In this document: one piece after another, positions 23,178 to 34,529 of the stretch
Numbering within the stretch: position 1 is the first letter of the stretch
How the letters are laid out: each line of letters begins with the position of its first letter
Source: Calendula officinalis
Lineage: Eukaryota > Streptophyta > Magnoliopsida > Asterales > Asteraceae
Length of the DNA: 64,000 nucleotides
NCBI GenBank assembly: GCA_963853835.1
Contig: OY970824.1
Coordinates: 1,803,001 to 1,867,000 of the forward strand
Reading direction: 5' to 3'
The notes under the pieces: generated by a model
Seen by the model: only the letters and a program-made list of their open reading frames with translations
Databases searched by the model: none
Told to the model about the DNA's origin: nothing
Program-made: the position numbers and the translations under genes

Positions 23178-24507
23178 GTGTTGTACTTGGGTTAACAATT
23201 TCAAGTTTATGAATTTACGGGTCATATCTTTCAACCTTAGCTCATTTCAATTAGTTAATCGTGTAAAAAATTAAATGATTTTCTAATAAGAAGTTATAGT
23301 TTCAAACAAACTCCAAATTCCTTTATATTCAAATTATTTAAAACATGCAACTATTAAGATCTAATTAATTTTTATTAATCGACTTTTTAACCTTTAATGA
23401 GAATTTAGTTAATTAAGTGTCTTTATCATGTACTCCCTCCATCCTAATTTATTGTCCACGTTTCATTTTTGGTTTGTCCCAAATTGACTGTCAATTTGAA
23501 TATTTCACCAATCAAAAAATAGTTAAGTGGTAAAGATAAAATTTTATTGGTAAGACATTGTAATAAATGCACTTTTCCTAAACTGTGTACTTTTTATCTG
23601 TAGATAATAATTTTGGGACGGAATTAGTATTAACTAACAACTTTAAATGAGTTGAAATATTGAGTAACTTTTAAATTAAAACATTTAATTCTTAGTGGGC
23701 CCCTAGTCAGTTTTTTATGGGCCCACCATCAGGTCTATTATTCTATCCATCCGATACCCAGTTAGTAAGTTAAAACTTGTCGTATCAATAGATCTTTCAC
23801 TTTAAGTCCTTATACAATGAGACAAACTACAAATTTTACCCAAAAATAAAACTGTGTACAATACCCCTAATAATGCATCTTTCTAGAATTTTGATTTTCT
23901 TTTATCACATAGAAGCTCCACAGATCAGCATTTGTCACATGCATAAATGGTCTGGGTTGCTTGGACTCGTACACCTCATCAAAATTTATGAATAAAGTAA
24001 ATTATGTAAAAAACATAATCAAATTAATAAGTTACAATACTAACTGATCATTTTTGTAAGTCTGATATACCATTACTTCACATTTAAATAGTTTATGTAA
24101 AAAACTCAGTCAACTAAATTTAAGCTGCTAAGATACAATTAACCATTTAACTTTATTTTATGATAAGTTGATAACCCTACCAATGTTGATAGAGTATTAA
24201 TGGGTGAAAATTATAAAATTTCAAAATATACCGAAGTTTATTTTTGTTGATGCCATTAAACCCATGTTCAAATAAAATATGGAAATTATTTGATTGGAAT
24301 AAAAAATAATAATAAAGCGCACAGTTTTTCGTGTGTAAACTAATCCCTTTTTTTTCGAAAACCAAAATTAATTCATCGAAATCTGGGGATTCCAATGTTC
24401 ATCGAATACCACGTTTGAATACAGTCAAAAAGGGTTTTTGTTCCTTTCAATTTCAACTGTTAAATCCTCTGTAAGGGTTCGAAATTAGTTTCCACAAAAT
24501 TATTGTA
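23178..24507. other. Intergenic DNA upstream of the RING locus
   Basis: Apart from the Stowaway-like element at 23433 this AT-rich stretch shows no gene. The last 100 bases or so are probably the leader of the AIRP2-like gene at 24508. Confidence 0.35.
23433..23627. mobile_element. Stowaway-like MITE
   Basis: The element is 195 bp, flanked by TA. The left end CTCCCTCCATCCTAATTTAT is complementary, imperfectly, to the right end TTTTGGGACGGAATTAG. CTCCCTCCGTCC termini with TA duplication are the plant Stowaway (Tc1/mariner) signature. Confidence 0.72.
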
Positions 24508-25225
24508 ATGAGGAAGAATTATAAGGATTCAATTAAAGCTCTCGAAGCTGATATTCAACACGCCAATACTCTGTAAGTATCTCTCATCATCCTCCCCAAT
24601 TTTAATATATCCAGTCATAATTTTCAATCTATTAATCGTGACGAATTTAGTCAATTTTACCATTGTTTATGCTTAATGTGTTGATTTTACTATGATTTTG
24701 TGTTTTTAATTCAGGGCATTAAATTCGATTAAGGATGATAATGGAGCATGTTTCCAAATGCGATTGTTTTTTAGTCCAGCTGCAGCTTTGTTCTCCTACA
24801 TTTTTCCATGGGCAGATTGTAGAATTGCAGGAGTTTTTGGTTTAATTCGCATTTTTATTTATACGGTAAACGTTATTAGGCCCTAACAACTGAACGTTGA
24901 TTAAACACTTTATATATGGTCGTTTATTCATTAAACTAACATAAACAAGATTTTATGTTTTAGAAATTAGGATTGAAAATTTAATTTTAAAAAAACATAG
25001 GAGTATAAGTCTAATTTTGACAAATTTAGGGACCTAAATGTATTTAATTTTTTTAATATCATTTGCTGACTACAAGTCTACGATGCTTGCTAAAAACAGA
25101 TATATGGTGATGGGAAAACTAGCATGAATATTCATGAAAGAAAAGCAAGCTTTAGACAATTTTATGGTAAGAATTCTGACATCTGAATTCGATTTACAAC
25201 TTTTTATTAAATGTTTTAACATATA

Positions 25226-27985
25226 CTAGCAGGGTACCCGCGCAATGCGGCGGCGGGTACCCTGTGACTATATTTGGTGACGACGAAATAGGTGGTTGAT
25301 GGTGTCAGTAGTGATTGTGAGTACGAAGGTGGTAGTGGTCGCGGATGATGGATGGTTGTGGTATTTTCAACTTTTTAAGGATTAAAAGATTAATAAAGAT
25401 AAATTTGTACGAAGGAAATAACAATGTATAGATCACTTAGGGCATTGTGTTAACACAGTTCGCAAGTTCAATCATGCATTGTGAATATATTTTATAAAAA
25501 TGAATTTGTCCCGAAATATTAAGTATTTTGACTGAAATTTGTCCCGAAATATCAGATATTTTGACTGAAATTTAAGTATTAATCAAAACCAATCAAAATA
25601 AGAAATTCTAACTTCACATCATGAATTGTATCTGGCATCAAACAAAAGTTGTTGATTACACTTTTTTAACAATGATTATATTAATGAATCAAGACTTAAA
25701 TTTGTTACACGTTTTCATCTATCTGTAAAAAACAACTGCGCTTTTATCATATAGATCAATTAATTAAGCAAAGCAATGGCCCTTTCCATTATTTAAATTT
25801 TACTAAACCCCTAAATAATAGCTAAAATATACCAGACTCAAACCAACACCAAATTGCACTAAAATAGTGATTTTTTTTTGCAAATGAAAAATCAATATTC
25901 AAAAAGTCACCATATTCTTAGATTGTAGCAGGGTACATACACGCGAGATGCGTCTATTGGTACCCATGTATCAATATGAGTTCTTTGTGCAACACATGGG
26001 TGGAAATTTAAGCAGGTCAACAATACCGATTTTGTCATCTCTTGCACGAAACCAGAAACAATTTAGTAGCTAAAAGCAAAAACGATTGTTGTCTACATGA
26101 AGTTCTATTACATAAAACACACCAGAGTACAACAGAAATTATGATAACTATCTCAAAAAAAATTACGTGCAATTTTTCTACATAAATAAAAAAAGATACA
26201 TAATATTTTATCCACACATACATCGTCGTAATTTATTAAATTCAATCCTTGTGGAGGAGCTCCAAGAAAACTACAAGAAAAATGTTAAACACCTTTTTGG
26301 TAGCAAACAAGTCAAACAAAAAAAATCCTACAAGGAGATGGGTAAAAAGGGTACAGTCTACTTTGTTGAGTTTATAGTCAATCACCTAACAAAAAAATTA
26401 TACCGATAAAAAGGGGAAAACATCAGGTTAGTTAATAACCTTTGTTTCAGGCCAACCATTACTTGAACGAAATTGTCTACAAATAACACTATTTCGTGTA
26501 GCATTACAAACAGCAAGAGATAATTATTGTTATTGAAGCATCAGACAGATGTTTGTCAAATGAATCCGTTGTCAAGGTGCATCAAATATTATTATCCCTC
26601 TTTCATTGCAACCTAGGTCACCCTGTGTAATAAATTCAGATTAATATGTAATATATAATCAACTTGGTACCAACAAATTCGGATTATGCAATTAACTCAT
26701 AAATTCAGATTATGCAATTAACTCATAAAGTCATCAAGATTTTGTATCCTGTTGTCAAATATAAAAGTCCCGTTCTACCACAAGAAGTCCAACTAACTTA
26801 TGAAGTTACTAATCAATAACTTCTATAGATGTGTCACAGGTTAAGAAATCGATGTGGTGTTTAAGAAATGCAACTAAGAATTCTGTTTAAGAAATGCAAT
26901 TAATAACTAAATCCAAAACCATTTAATAATCTAAAAATTAATAACTAAGCAGATATAAATCGATCAAAACTCAGTTTAAACAATCAAAAAATGAACAACA
27001 AACGGGATACGATCACTTGAAGGATCAAATATAAACCGATCAAAACTCAGTTTAATAAAGCTTTTAAAGTTCAAAAAGTTAGGTTATCAAAGAAGGTTAT
27101 AGTCAATTACCTTGAGTGTGTAGATGGTAAGAACAATTCTTGAAGCTTCATTCTTATTGATAATGTTTTGGAGTTCATGCTATTCAGCAAAATAAAAGGC
27201 ATTACCGACTTTATAATAAGTTAAATCAAGAAGCTTGTATAATAAACTAATCAATTAAAGAGAAAATTAGCAAAATTACCTGAAATTGATTTACCTATAT
27301 CCCCGCTTTTTTCCTTCATCATGTTTAAACAAAACGAAAACTAAATATACTTACATAGTTGAAAATTAAACATGATAGTATGAAGATGTTCTTAGCAAAA
27401 CAGAATAAAACATATAGCTTAGAATTAAACACTACTCGTATGAAATTGTATGTAACTCAACCCAAATCGATGTGGTGTATATATAGGTTAAAGAAGCATA
27501 CTCATGCTTGAAGCAATCCAGGAGGCTAGTTGCAGAATCGAGGAGACGTTTAAATATGAGTGGGTTAACTTGAATCGAGGAGGTTCCTCGGTTGTATCAC
27601 TGTGCAATGGGGGTTTCGAGGAGGGCATTCAAACAGCCGGATGAAGCAAATGACGGAATAAGGCTGGTTTTGATCAGGCGATAACTGAAGCGGATGGGGA
27701 GAAGTGATTGGATTGTTTTATTTTTGTGGGCCGAAGCCCACCCAATTGTATTTAACCGTATGTTTTAACATTTAATATGTCTGTGTTTGTAGATATTGAC
27801 GCAATCGGAAGCTAGCGCAGGTGGTTACTGCATTGGAATTAAACCTGTAGGTTCCGTGTTCGAATCCCTCTGATTATAACTTTTTTAGCAGAAGTAGTAG
27901 CCAATTCCGAAAATAGTAAGTATTTGGCTGAATTTTCACAATGCTATTTAAGGAAAAGTCCTAAATGCATTATAGATAGTAGAGA
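25226..27985 (-). mobile_element. Helitron, 2.76 kb, in an intron of the RING gene
   Basis: On the minus strand it begins TCTCTACTATCTATAATG (at 27985) and ends with a GC-rich hairpin GGGTACCCGCC...GCGGGTACCC followed by CTAG (25226-25229). The host dinucleotide A/T flanks it (A at 25225, T at 27986), as expected for Helitrons, with no target duplication. No RepHel protein is encoded, so it is non-autonomous. Inside are short tandem repeats (about 25498-25575 and 26676-26730), a tRNA-like segment at 27795-27875, and a second, degenerate hairpin-like end near 25928 that suggests nesting. I recognise no captured gene fragment. Confidence 0.78.
27795..27875 (+). repeat. tRNA-derived SINE-like segment
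   Basis: TAGCGCAGGTGG resembles a pol III A box and TGTTCGAATCC a B box, spaced as in tRNA-derived SINEs. It does not fold as an intact tRNA by eye. It lies inside the Helitron. Confidence 0.45.
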
Positions 27986-28424
27986 TTATTATGTATAAAT
28001 AAATAGGTGTTATATTTCCCTCAATAATGCAACTTCAAAGCGGGATTACGGATTTAGATGAGATCAAATAAAAAGAGATCTTATTCAAAAGGTACTCACA
28101 AAAAGATGTTTTGGAAAATAGAAAACTCTCGGATGCTGATGTTGAAAGAGAAACCGAATGCGGGATTTGCATGGAAATAAATAGCAAAGTGGTTTTGCCT
28201 AATTGTTGCCATTCGTTATGCTTCAAGTGTTATCGCGATTGGTAAGTTATTTATTTATTTATTTTTACAAATACCGCGATAAATATGTAAAAGATTTTAT
28301 ATTACCTGATGTGACCTGTTTCAGCTTGTATTAAATCGCTTGTTTAACTTTTTATTTGTTTTGCAGGTACGGGCGGTCGCGATCATGCCCGTTTTGTAGG
28401 GAAAGCGTGAAAGGAGTGAATTAA

Positions 28425-29923
28425 GCGATTTATGGATTTATATCGAAGAATCGAAGATAATGACATAATTGATGTAGCTATAATCTCTAAAGAAAACACA
28501 AAGAGTTGTTCATGTACGTAGAAAATTACCTCTTTGTTATCAGAAATCCCACTGATTTGGAATAGAAATTAGTCTTTTACCGAGTGTATATAATTATATA
28601 TTTACGAATTTAGAGTTGTAAATCCTGCTTTTAGGCTGAATTCCCCTGTTTTTGTCACTAGAACTAGATATAATGAACTTGTATGGGATTTTGATTTTGG
28701 TTTCTTTGATACGGATCATCTTAGTGATTTGGTGATGAATGAGTTGACTGAATTTTGAAATGGGCTTATTTTCTACTAAGATATAACTTCGATAATTACA
28801 TGCTTACAAATACAATGGGTTTCAGGGGTGTTTTGAGGAGGTGAATGAGGTGCAGTTATAGGGGCCCAATTTATATATATATATATATCTTATATATATA
28901 TAATATTAAAATTTAAGCCAATTTAATAATTTAATAGAAAAAAAAATAGAAAAGTCTAATTTTTTTTAAAAATCTTGTATTCAGGGTGCCCATTTTCATG
29001 TTTTCACACATGGTCTTCAAAATCTCGGAAACATCCGGAATGGATTAATGACCGTATATCGTCAATTCATTTCACACGTAGTGGAAGTTTGACTCTTTTT
29101 TTTCCGTTCTCACATTTAAAGCAAGAAATGGAAAATAGGTAGGTGAAGTTTCACGGTTTGTTGGAGAAAATTATCAATTGATATGTTTGTCGGGACACGT
29201 GGCGCTATGCGAGTGTGACCGAAGCCGTAGATCCAGATTCCCGTGAACTCAGCGTTTCAACGTAACCAGTGACAACCCCCGTCCAACCTTTCATCAAGGC
29301 CCATAACGCGGACCCCCAGTTTGCTCCAGTTAACATTTTACCCCTTCAAATTAATCTTATTGTTCAATAGACCCCATAAATACCAATATTAGAACATTGT
29401 TGACCGATATAACATTACACTTGTATTTATTAGTCCTAATTCTTACAAATTATGCAACCAGGATTGACGATTTTTTAGAACATGTACAATTTAACTTGAC
29501 CAAATAAGCTTTATGTAGTGAATTAAGAAACCAAGTTTGGCCAATTGATTATGTTCAATTACACATCAACAAAATGAATTTTATTTTGTTGATAATCGTG
29601 AGGTCGCACGTTACAAAAATAAGGTTTTTTTATGTAGAGAAAATTGCTCACAAGTTTATGACGAAAAATCTAATACATGAAGTCTACCTAGTAACCTTTA
29701 GACTATTAACAAATATAGATAGTAATATTATTTTCCACATAAATGGATTAATATATCATGTTGCTCTTTTTCTTATAATTTGGCCACAATATTTATGTTG
29801 TTATAATTTTGGTACTTGGTACATAATTTTAAAATTTGGTACCAAAATGAAATAAGATAAAAACTTTAAGCGGCTAATTGTAATAACTCCGAGCGCAGGT
29901 TCGACTCCCGAAACAAAATGACA
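28425..29923. other. Decayed RING gene tail, then intergenic DNA
   Basis: The first 100-150 bases still resemble the C-terminus of the RING family in shifting frames (SDLWIY, then DVAIISKENTK, then RKLPLC-like). Beyond this is AT-rich DNA with a (TA)n tract near 28876-28905 and a GC-richer patch at 29190-29340 containing GACACGTGGC. I see no other gene; the 93-codon frame at 29574 looks like chance. Confidence 0.4.
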
Positions 29924-29931
29924 CCTGTTAG

Positions 29932-30594
29932 TAGGCCTGTGCAGAAGCAAAAAACCGGACCGGACCGGACCGGTTGGGACCGGACCCGACCGAGGACCGA
30001 AAAAAGCAGATTCGATGGACCGAGGACCGGACCGGTGATCGACGGTCGGTTTCGGTTAATCTCCGGTTTCCATCGGTTTTGGACCGGTTTGGACCGGTTA
30101 TAACCGACTGTTTTCTGCAGTATTTTTGGCCTGTTTTTGGCCTGTTTTATGCCCTGTTTATGGCCTGTTTTTGGACTGAAATTGAGAATCACTATTATCG
30201 GATTCCGATTTCGACATAATATTGATCGATTGTTGGAGCTTGCAACGAATGAGCGAAGAAGTTGAACAGAAACGAATTGAAGAGACGGACGGTCGTAATC
30301 TTACGTGTGGTTTGAACGTGAGGGTTTTTTTTTTAATAGGATGTTGGGCTAAAGCTGCTGAATGGGCTTATTAGATGGGCTGGACAGTAAATATCGCTGG
30401 CTTCTTATTTTTTTCCGGTTTTTTTCGGTTTTTTCCGGTTATTCCGGTTTAAAACCGGACCGGACCGGTAATCTCGGTTCTCAAAAAACACGGACCGAGA
30501 ACCGGACCGGAAGCTACGGTTCGGCTCCGGTCCGGTTCGATTCTTCCGGTCCCGGTCGGTCTTGGTCGATCCCGGTTCAAAGTGCACAGCCCTG
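29932..30594. mobile_element. hAT-like element, CCGG-rich, upstream of the TPR gene
   Basis: The element is 663 bp with a perfect 8 bp target duplication CCTGTTAG at 29924-29931 and 30595-30602. Termini TAGGCCTGTGCAG and (inverted) CAGGGCTGTGCAC match at 10 of the first 12 positions. CAGGG.TGTGCA is a familiar hAT terminus. Both flanks of the interior are made of ACCGGACCGG and TTCGGTTTTT words in inverted arrangement; the middle (about 30110-30390) is unique. Open frames across it on both strands are repeat artefacts. Confidence 0.85.
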
Positions 30595-30633
30595 CCTGTT
30601 AGTTCCATTTGCAGTATACGGTCCCTCGCATCA

Positions 30634-30660
30634 CACGTGTATACGAATCACGTATAAATA
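30634..30660 (+). promoter_or_regulatory. G-box and TATA box of the TPR gene
   Basis: CACGTG at 30634-30639 is followed by TATAAATA at 30653-30660. This lies about 420 bp upstream of the start codon, just after the hAT-like element. A probable intron in the 5' leader (donor near 30828, acceptor at about 31034) would fit this spacing. Inferred from sequence only. Confidence 0.5.
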
Positions 30661-31080
30661 CAAATATATACGATACTGACCACTGACAAATAATTTCTTC
30701 CAAGAACTTTCCACATGGATGTATATATATGTCACCTCACACCTCCTTCAGTTTGTCAAGCTGAGCTCCGGTACACCTCGCCGGAAAATCGCCACAACCT
30801 CCGGCTGTACAGAACATAGTCTAACGAGGTTAGCCGATAGACGAACACATTGTTTTGATAATCTATTTCAATGAATCGAATTCAGTTTGTATTCCGTTGT
30901 TTTTGGTTTTTAGTTTTTTTAATTTTGATCCGATTTTAATGACTAAAACCGTGTGTTTCTTCGACTGTAATCATTTATGCTCCTTAATTTCATTGTTTAA
31001 ATCGATTTGTTGAATGTTGATTCAATTTTTGCAGGGTTGTTCAAAAGCAATTAAGCTTTTAATCGGTTTTTGTATTTCTG

Positions 31081-33069
31081 ATGGGAGTGAAGGTGGCGAC
31101 AGGGTGTATGCATTGGTCACAATCTTCCATCTCACACTCTTCGTCATCTTCCTTTTCACCACAAACCCTAGCTTCTGCAATTTCTTCACCTTCGTCAAAA
31201 CGAAATAGTTTATCCGACGTTGCATTAATTTGCCGTTACGTTCACCGCTCATCGGTGTTTGGTAACAAACTCAACAGATCCCGCTCGTGCGAAACCCTAA
31301 AAGCATCGAGAAACCATCCCTTTATCAAACGAACCGTTAGCGCAAATTTCGATTCAGATTTCTCCAAGGGAATTCACGAATTCGCTCTCAGATTCCAATT
31401 ATTCGATAACGACGAGATCGATTCGTCGGAGAGTCAAAACGAATCGGAATCAGAATTGAAGCAGCGAAGTCCAGACCATTTTTCCGACGAATTTGCTTGC
31501 TTGCTGGAGAATTGGTCGGGAGATATGATTCCGGCAAGTATAGAACGAAAGGCGAACAGTGTCGGATTACCGTTTTCGTTACGAATTATACAGAAAAAGA
31601 AGCAATTGGAAGAAGGATTTCTAGAAGCAAAGGATTCTGCTTATTGCTCAGTGAAAAAAGCTTTCTCTTCAATGGTGTTTATAATTCATGAGCTTCAAAG
31701 TTACTCTCTGCAAATGAGAGAAATACTATTATTCGAAGATTTACAGGAAATTTTAGTAAGAGTTCAGAAGGAAATGAATGCTTCATTCGTTTGGTTGTTT
31801 CAACAAGTGTTTTCACATACACCCACTCTAATGGTGTATGTGATGATACTTTTAGCGAATTACAGTGTTCACTCGATGTCAAATAACATCGCTATTGCAG
31901 CACCACCGTGTCCGGCCACCGTGGAATCTGTTTCCACGGTTGACGATCAAACAAATACCAAATTTGACTCTTCAACAGTCAAGTCTTTTGGTGATTTAGG
32001 TGGATTAAATGGTGGTGGTGGTGGGAAACCGCGGCCACTTACTAGCGGCACAGACGGTGAGGGCAAGTTTGACGGAGGTTCACCGGCGACTTTAGATTTG
32101 ACGAGGACCGGTGAGGAGTCGGTTTCCGGTCAGGGGAATGAGGTGGAGGAATCAGATTTATGGAATTCGATGGTTGTGGAAGCTGAAAAGATGCAGGGAG
32201 TGATCGGAGATGGAGGGATTGATCGTGAAACTATGGCGAGATTTGTCTCGCCGGTGACCGTGAAATTGGAGGAAGAAATGGATACGGGTGATTACTTGAA
32301 AACGGAGCTTGTTTATAAAACGGGTTTATTGGACGAACCCGATAACCCGCTTCTTTTGGCTAATTATGCTCAGTTTCTTTACCTATTTGCCCATGATCAC
32401 AAAAGGTACAATTACAATTCCAAGATAAGCAACTTTTAATTAAGAATTATTTAAATATAAATTTGATTAAGATAACTAAAATAGGTGGTGTAGTATTTGG
32501 GATTGCGATTTGGACTAAATTATGACCTTATCACATTTTGAAAACACAAATAATCTAAATTAAGTGTTTTGGCAAAAAAATATGAAAAATCAGTTAAAGT
32601 GGAGAGGTGCTTATTACATTTTGAAAACTATTTATTTACATATACTATTTTTTCAAACAGCATAATCCAACTCAAACACTATTTTTTCATTATTACGTTT
32701 TGTAACCGAGAGTTATTTGAATATACATTTCCAAAACGCGTAATCTATTTCCGATAAGTCATTCCAAATACACGATGTTGATACTTTTGTTATATTTTTT
32801 TCTCCAAAAACAGGGCGGAAATATACTTCAAAAGGGCAACAGAAATCGAACCAAAAGATGCAGAAGCATTACGTAAATACGCAAGTTTTTTATGGCATGC
32901 TAAAAACGACTTATGGGCTGCTGAAGAAACCTTTTTAGAAGCCATTTCTGTCGATCCCCATAACTCTTTTTATTGTGCATCTTATGCACATTTTCTATTA
33001 TCCAATGGTGCCGATGATACATGTTTCCCTCTTGACCTGCCGGAGAATGTCAACTCCGATGAGTTTTAA
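31081..33069 (+). CDS. TPR-like superfamily protein
   Basis: Two exons, 31081-32405 and 32814-33069, encode 526 residues. The N-terminal half is Ser-rich and low in complexity. A central part (residues about 155-250, EFACLLENWSGDMIP, KKKQLEEGFLEAKDSAYCSV) precedes a hydrophobic stretch (TPTLMVYVMILLANYSVHS) and a Gly/Ser/acidic linker. The C-terminus has tetratricopeptide-type helices: LLDEPDNPLLLANYAQFLYL, AEIYFKRATEIEPKDAEALR across the splice, and AEETFLEAISVDPHN. This order fits the plant TPR-like group of which At1g80130 is a member; the molecular role is unknown and is likely protein binding. The frame is intact and splice phase agrees (AG|G for Arg). It is the one undamaged gene in the 11-36 kb block. 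Confidence 0.85.
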
Positions 33070-34529
33070 ACACCTCCGGCCAGTAAAATGAATAGCAGAG
33101 AAAGAAAATAAATTTACGGCATTCGCTCACTTTGTAGTTTAGTTTTTTGTTTATTCAGAGATGGAAATGTTGAGTTCAGAGTAATGGTGTTGTGGTAATT
33201 TGTATAGTTTGTTGGGTGAGTTGTATGTTGCTCTGGATTTCGAGATTTCTATTCTGGGAAAGAGATGTTTAAAGAAAATTATAGGTTTACATTTTAATAA
33301 AAGAGTTAGTTATGTTTTGAACTGTTTTTCTGTCTACCTTTTACGAAACTTGACCAAATGTAACTTAAGCATAGTGAAGTAAAGATTATGATTTTTATTC
33401 CCGTTAATATCGAGGTTATAAAGTTCATAAACAAAGTTAAATGAAAATGACTAATCAAATCAAATATATTATGTTCAAACATTAGACCACTTCTATCTGT
33501 CAGTGAGCTGCAATCAATGAAGCTTCAGTTTGACGAATTTGTGAGTTGCAACCAATGGAGCTTTAGTTTGACGAACTAATGGCACTAAACGTAGGTTTGA
33601 CGACACTGATGGCACGGTTTAGTTAAAACTGTTGGTTCCATGCGTCGGTTTCTATTATCATCTATTTTTTTATAAGCATGTATTTTTTTAATAATTGAAA
33701 TTCAATACTTAAAAATGCAAACTATAAATTAGACGAGCCATCATTTTTATTTCACTATGTTTCTGTTATTCAAATATAATTAACCTCAATTTTCTACTTT
33801 TCAAATATAATTAACCTCAATTTTCTACTTAGAATGAATAACTTTAAGTTACAATATATTAATTAAAGTTTTACTTCAAGTCCATGTACTACATAGAACA
33901 ATACTTTCAAAAAAAAAAAAAATACTTCAGTTTTTATATATGCACAATTTAGATAGGGAATTTGTAAAATTATTAAATTAGTAATGAAAAATATTCTCAA
34001 TTTAAGGAATTAAATCATGGCTGGATGACCTCCATTCTCCCAAATACCCTCCCTCCAAATAATGTTTTTAATTTTTATAGAAGACTCCTTTAAATAATAA
34101 ACTATTACATTTATCATTCACTACATATGTGTACATTCCTTGTTAAATATGCACAATTTAGATAGGGAATTTATAAAAAATAATTAAAATATTCCCAGTT
34201 TAAGGAGTTAAATCATGGCTTGATTACCTCCATTCTCCTAAACACCCTCCTCTCTAATCTCTATAAATACAATTTACTGAAAAAAAATAACTAGATATAA
34301 ACCAACCACCAATAATATCCCGCCACATAATCTTTTCTGAAGAGATGAAGCCCAGCAGTCATAGTAAAAACGATTTTCAATCATTGGATTAATCTCTTGA
34401 TCTAACGGCTCTCATAACATGCAAATTGATGTACCCATTGCTAAGTACATTTTAACTATATATTTATGAGAATAAATACACCGGAGAGTAACCCCCATTA
34501 AGAGTCTAATCAAGCTTTCTTAATTCACC
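33070..34529. other. Intergenic DNA with three sets of direct repeats
   Basis: This is the 3' flank of the TPR gene and the promoter side of the MYB remnant. It holds a 45 bp two-copy repeat at about 33503-33590 (AATCAATGAAGCTTCAGTTTGACGAA-type, shortened here), a 30 bp two-copy repeat TCAAATATAATTAACCTCAA at about 33769-33830, and a 110 bp pair at 33938-34056 and 34147-34255. No gene is seen; the 60-codon frame at 33200 lies in the likely 3' UTR. Confidence 0.45.
33938..34255. repeat. Spaced direct repeat, about 110 bp, in the MYB promoter
   Basis: Copies at 33938-34056 and 34147-34255 share ATATGCACAATTTAGATAGG and TTAAATCATGGCT.GAT.AC, then CTCCATTCTCC. About 90 bp of AT-rich DNA separates them. 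They lie 275-590 bp upstream of the MYB start codon. Confidence 0.75.

Larger units (their letters stand above)
24508..28424 (+). pseudogene. AIRP2: AIRP2-like RING-type E3 ligase gene, broken
   Basis: AIRP2-type RING ligases act in abscisic acid and stress signalling. Exons: 24508-24572, 24715-24865, 25100-25166, 28007-28241 and 28367 onward. The N-terminus (MRKNYKDSIKALEADIQ, ANTL), SPAAALFSYIFPWADC and DGKTSMNIHERKASFRQF match the family. The RING is complete: CGIC, CCHSLCFKC, CPFC. Lesions: TAA at 28069-28071 inside exon 4, just before the RING; and a frame break at about 28420, where VKGVN meets TAA (28422-28424) while SDLWIY continues in another frame, followed by more shifts. A 2760 bp Helitron in intron 3 ends 21 bp upstream of the exon 4 acceptor. 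The gene is probably non-functional. Confidence 0.86.

Noticed and set aside
27795..27875. A tRNA gene
   Set aside because: A- and B-box-like words are present, but no complete cloverleaf with acceptor and anticodon stems can be drawn by eye; it is treated as SINE-like.
29866..30679. Several 60-108 codon frames on both strands rich in Arg, Pro and Gly
   Set aside because: They fall within the CCGG-rich hAT-like element and its termini; they reflect word repetition rather than coding constraint.
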